Shown: piece after piece, positions 63,650 through 64,000 of the stretch
Numbering within the stretch: position 1 is the first letter of the stretch
Layout: the number at the start of each line of letters is the position of its first letter
Assembly (NCBI RefSeq): GCF_036322625.1
Contig: NZ_AP027266.1
Coordinates: 1,305,001 to 1,369,000 of the forward strand
Source: Roseicyclus marinus
Lineage (GTDB): Bacteria > Pseudomonadota > Alphaproteobacteria > Rhodobacterales > Rhodobacteraceae
Length of the DNA: 64,000 nt
Direction: 5' to 3'
Notes under the pieces: generated by a model
What the model was told of the DNA's origin: nothing
The model's input: the letters and a program-made list of their open reading frames with translations, nothing else
Databases searched by the model: none
Translations under genes and position numbers: made by a program

Positions 63650-64000
63650 ATGGCTCGCAGTTTCATCGCGCCCGCCGCCACGGCGCTGGCCGTCGCCACA
63701 TTCGGTTTGCCCGCGCTGGCGCAAGAGTTGTCTTGCGGCGGGATCGGGGCGGGGGCGCCCTGGATCGGGGGAAGCCGGATGGCGTCGGATGTGACGGCGG
63801 CCTCGGGGGTGTTGGCGCTGTCGGGGGTGAGTGTCGCGCCGGGCACGCGGGGGGTTGCGCTGTTCACGGTTGGCCGTCCTGCCGATGTGCGGGTGGAGGC
63901 GGCCCCGGCCGATGAATACGGCGATACGGTGCTGGAGGTCTTTGACGCGGCGGGCAACCTGGTGGTCATGGATGACGATTCCGGCGGCATGCTGGCCAGC
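63650..64000 (+). CDS. Secreted protein of unknown function, 5' part (runs off window)
   Basis: 117 residues are visible. The signal peptide MARSFIAPAATALAVATFGL ends at PALAQ near 25. The mature part begins with a Cys-Gly-rich LSCGGIGAGAPWIGGSRMAS and continues as a likely beta-rich domain with LEVFDAAGNLVVMDDDSGG, which resembles pre-peptidase C-terminal (PPC-like) domains. GGAGG lies eight bases before the ATG. The 3' end is outside the window, so no function is assigned. Confidence 0.75.
   Translation, partial: MARSFIAPAATALAVATFGLPALAQELSCGGIGAGAPWIGGSRMASDVTAASGVLALSGVSVAPGTRGVALFTVGRPADVRVEAAPADEYGDTVLEVFDAAGNLVVMDDDSGGMLAS

Overview
The window looks like a chromosome segment of a Rhodobacterales (Rhodobacteraceae) alphaproteobacterium. 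The evidence is high GC, many TRAP transporters, the gene order cinA-pgpA-ispDF / dusB-ntrB-ntrC-ntrY-ntrX, an NtrC that lacks the sigma-54 contact loop as in Rhodobacter capsulatus, a fused ispDF, and lineage-typical conserved genes (DUF6456/DUF6477, DUF6314, DUF2852). All functional names below come from reading motifs and gene order; no database search was run.

Layout. 1-1206: 5' part of the acetolactate synthase large-subunit gene (minus) with a complete attenuator: promoter, 15-residue Ile/Leu/Val-rich leader peptide and terminator. 1563-6084: a DctP-DctQ-DctM TRAP transporter with an oversized DctM. 6139-6351: convergent 3' spacer with a dense cluster of TTAACC motifs. 6352-8258: bpt, an RDD protein and a DUF2852 protein. 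8427-8516: tRNA-Ser(GGA).

8499-17066: a genomic island bounded by a copy of the 3' end of tRNA-Ser. IS3 remnants lie at its left end and an IS66 remnant at its right end; no integrase was found. Its cargo is one co-oriented set: MarR regulator, DctPQM TRAP transporter, a LigM/DesA-like (GcvT-fold) O-demethylase, a PaaK-like aryl-CoA ligase and a hotdog thioesterase, with palindromic operators at both internal promoters. I read it as an uptake and demethylation pathway for a methoxylated aromatic acid. It resembles the ligase/thioesterase/TRAP layout of 4-chlorobenzoate (fcb) clusters, with a demethylase where the dehalogenase would be. This is the best candidate for an undescribed system.

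17242-21283: universal stress protein and a TctCBA transporter. 21369-26407: RND efflux pump and adaptor whose promoter is bracketed by two TetR-type palindromes. 26687-32171: YfgM-like and BamB-like proteins, YdcF-like protein, FkbM methyltransferase, guaA. 32328-36667: MttB-family protein, DUF6477/DUF6456 pair flanking a spacer with DnaA-box-like sites, lipA. 36672-44738: cytochromes c, hpt, a Coq10/RatA-like protein, a FliG-like protein, two small secreted or TPR proteins sharing a Cys motif, purB, small conserved genes and a TetR regulator. 44820-54305: cinA-pgpA-ispDF and dusB-ntrBCYX. 54311-64000: lipoprotein, cytochrome P450, a TAXI-type TRAP transporter, a triple 58-bp repeat, DctD/DctB-like two-component genes, and the start of a secreted protein cut by the window edge.

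The accessory content is dominated by solute uptake (three TRAP systems, one TTT system) linked to C1/aromatic metabolism and to nitrogen or carboxylate two-component signalling.
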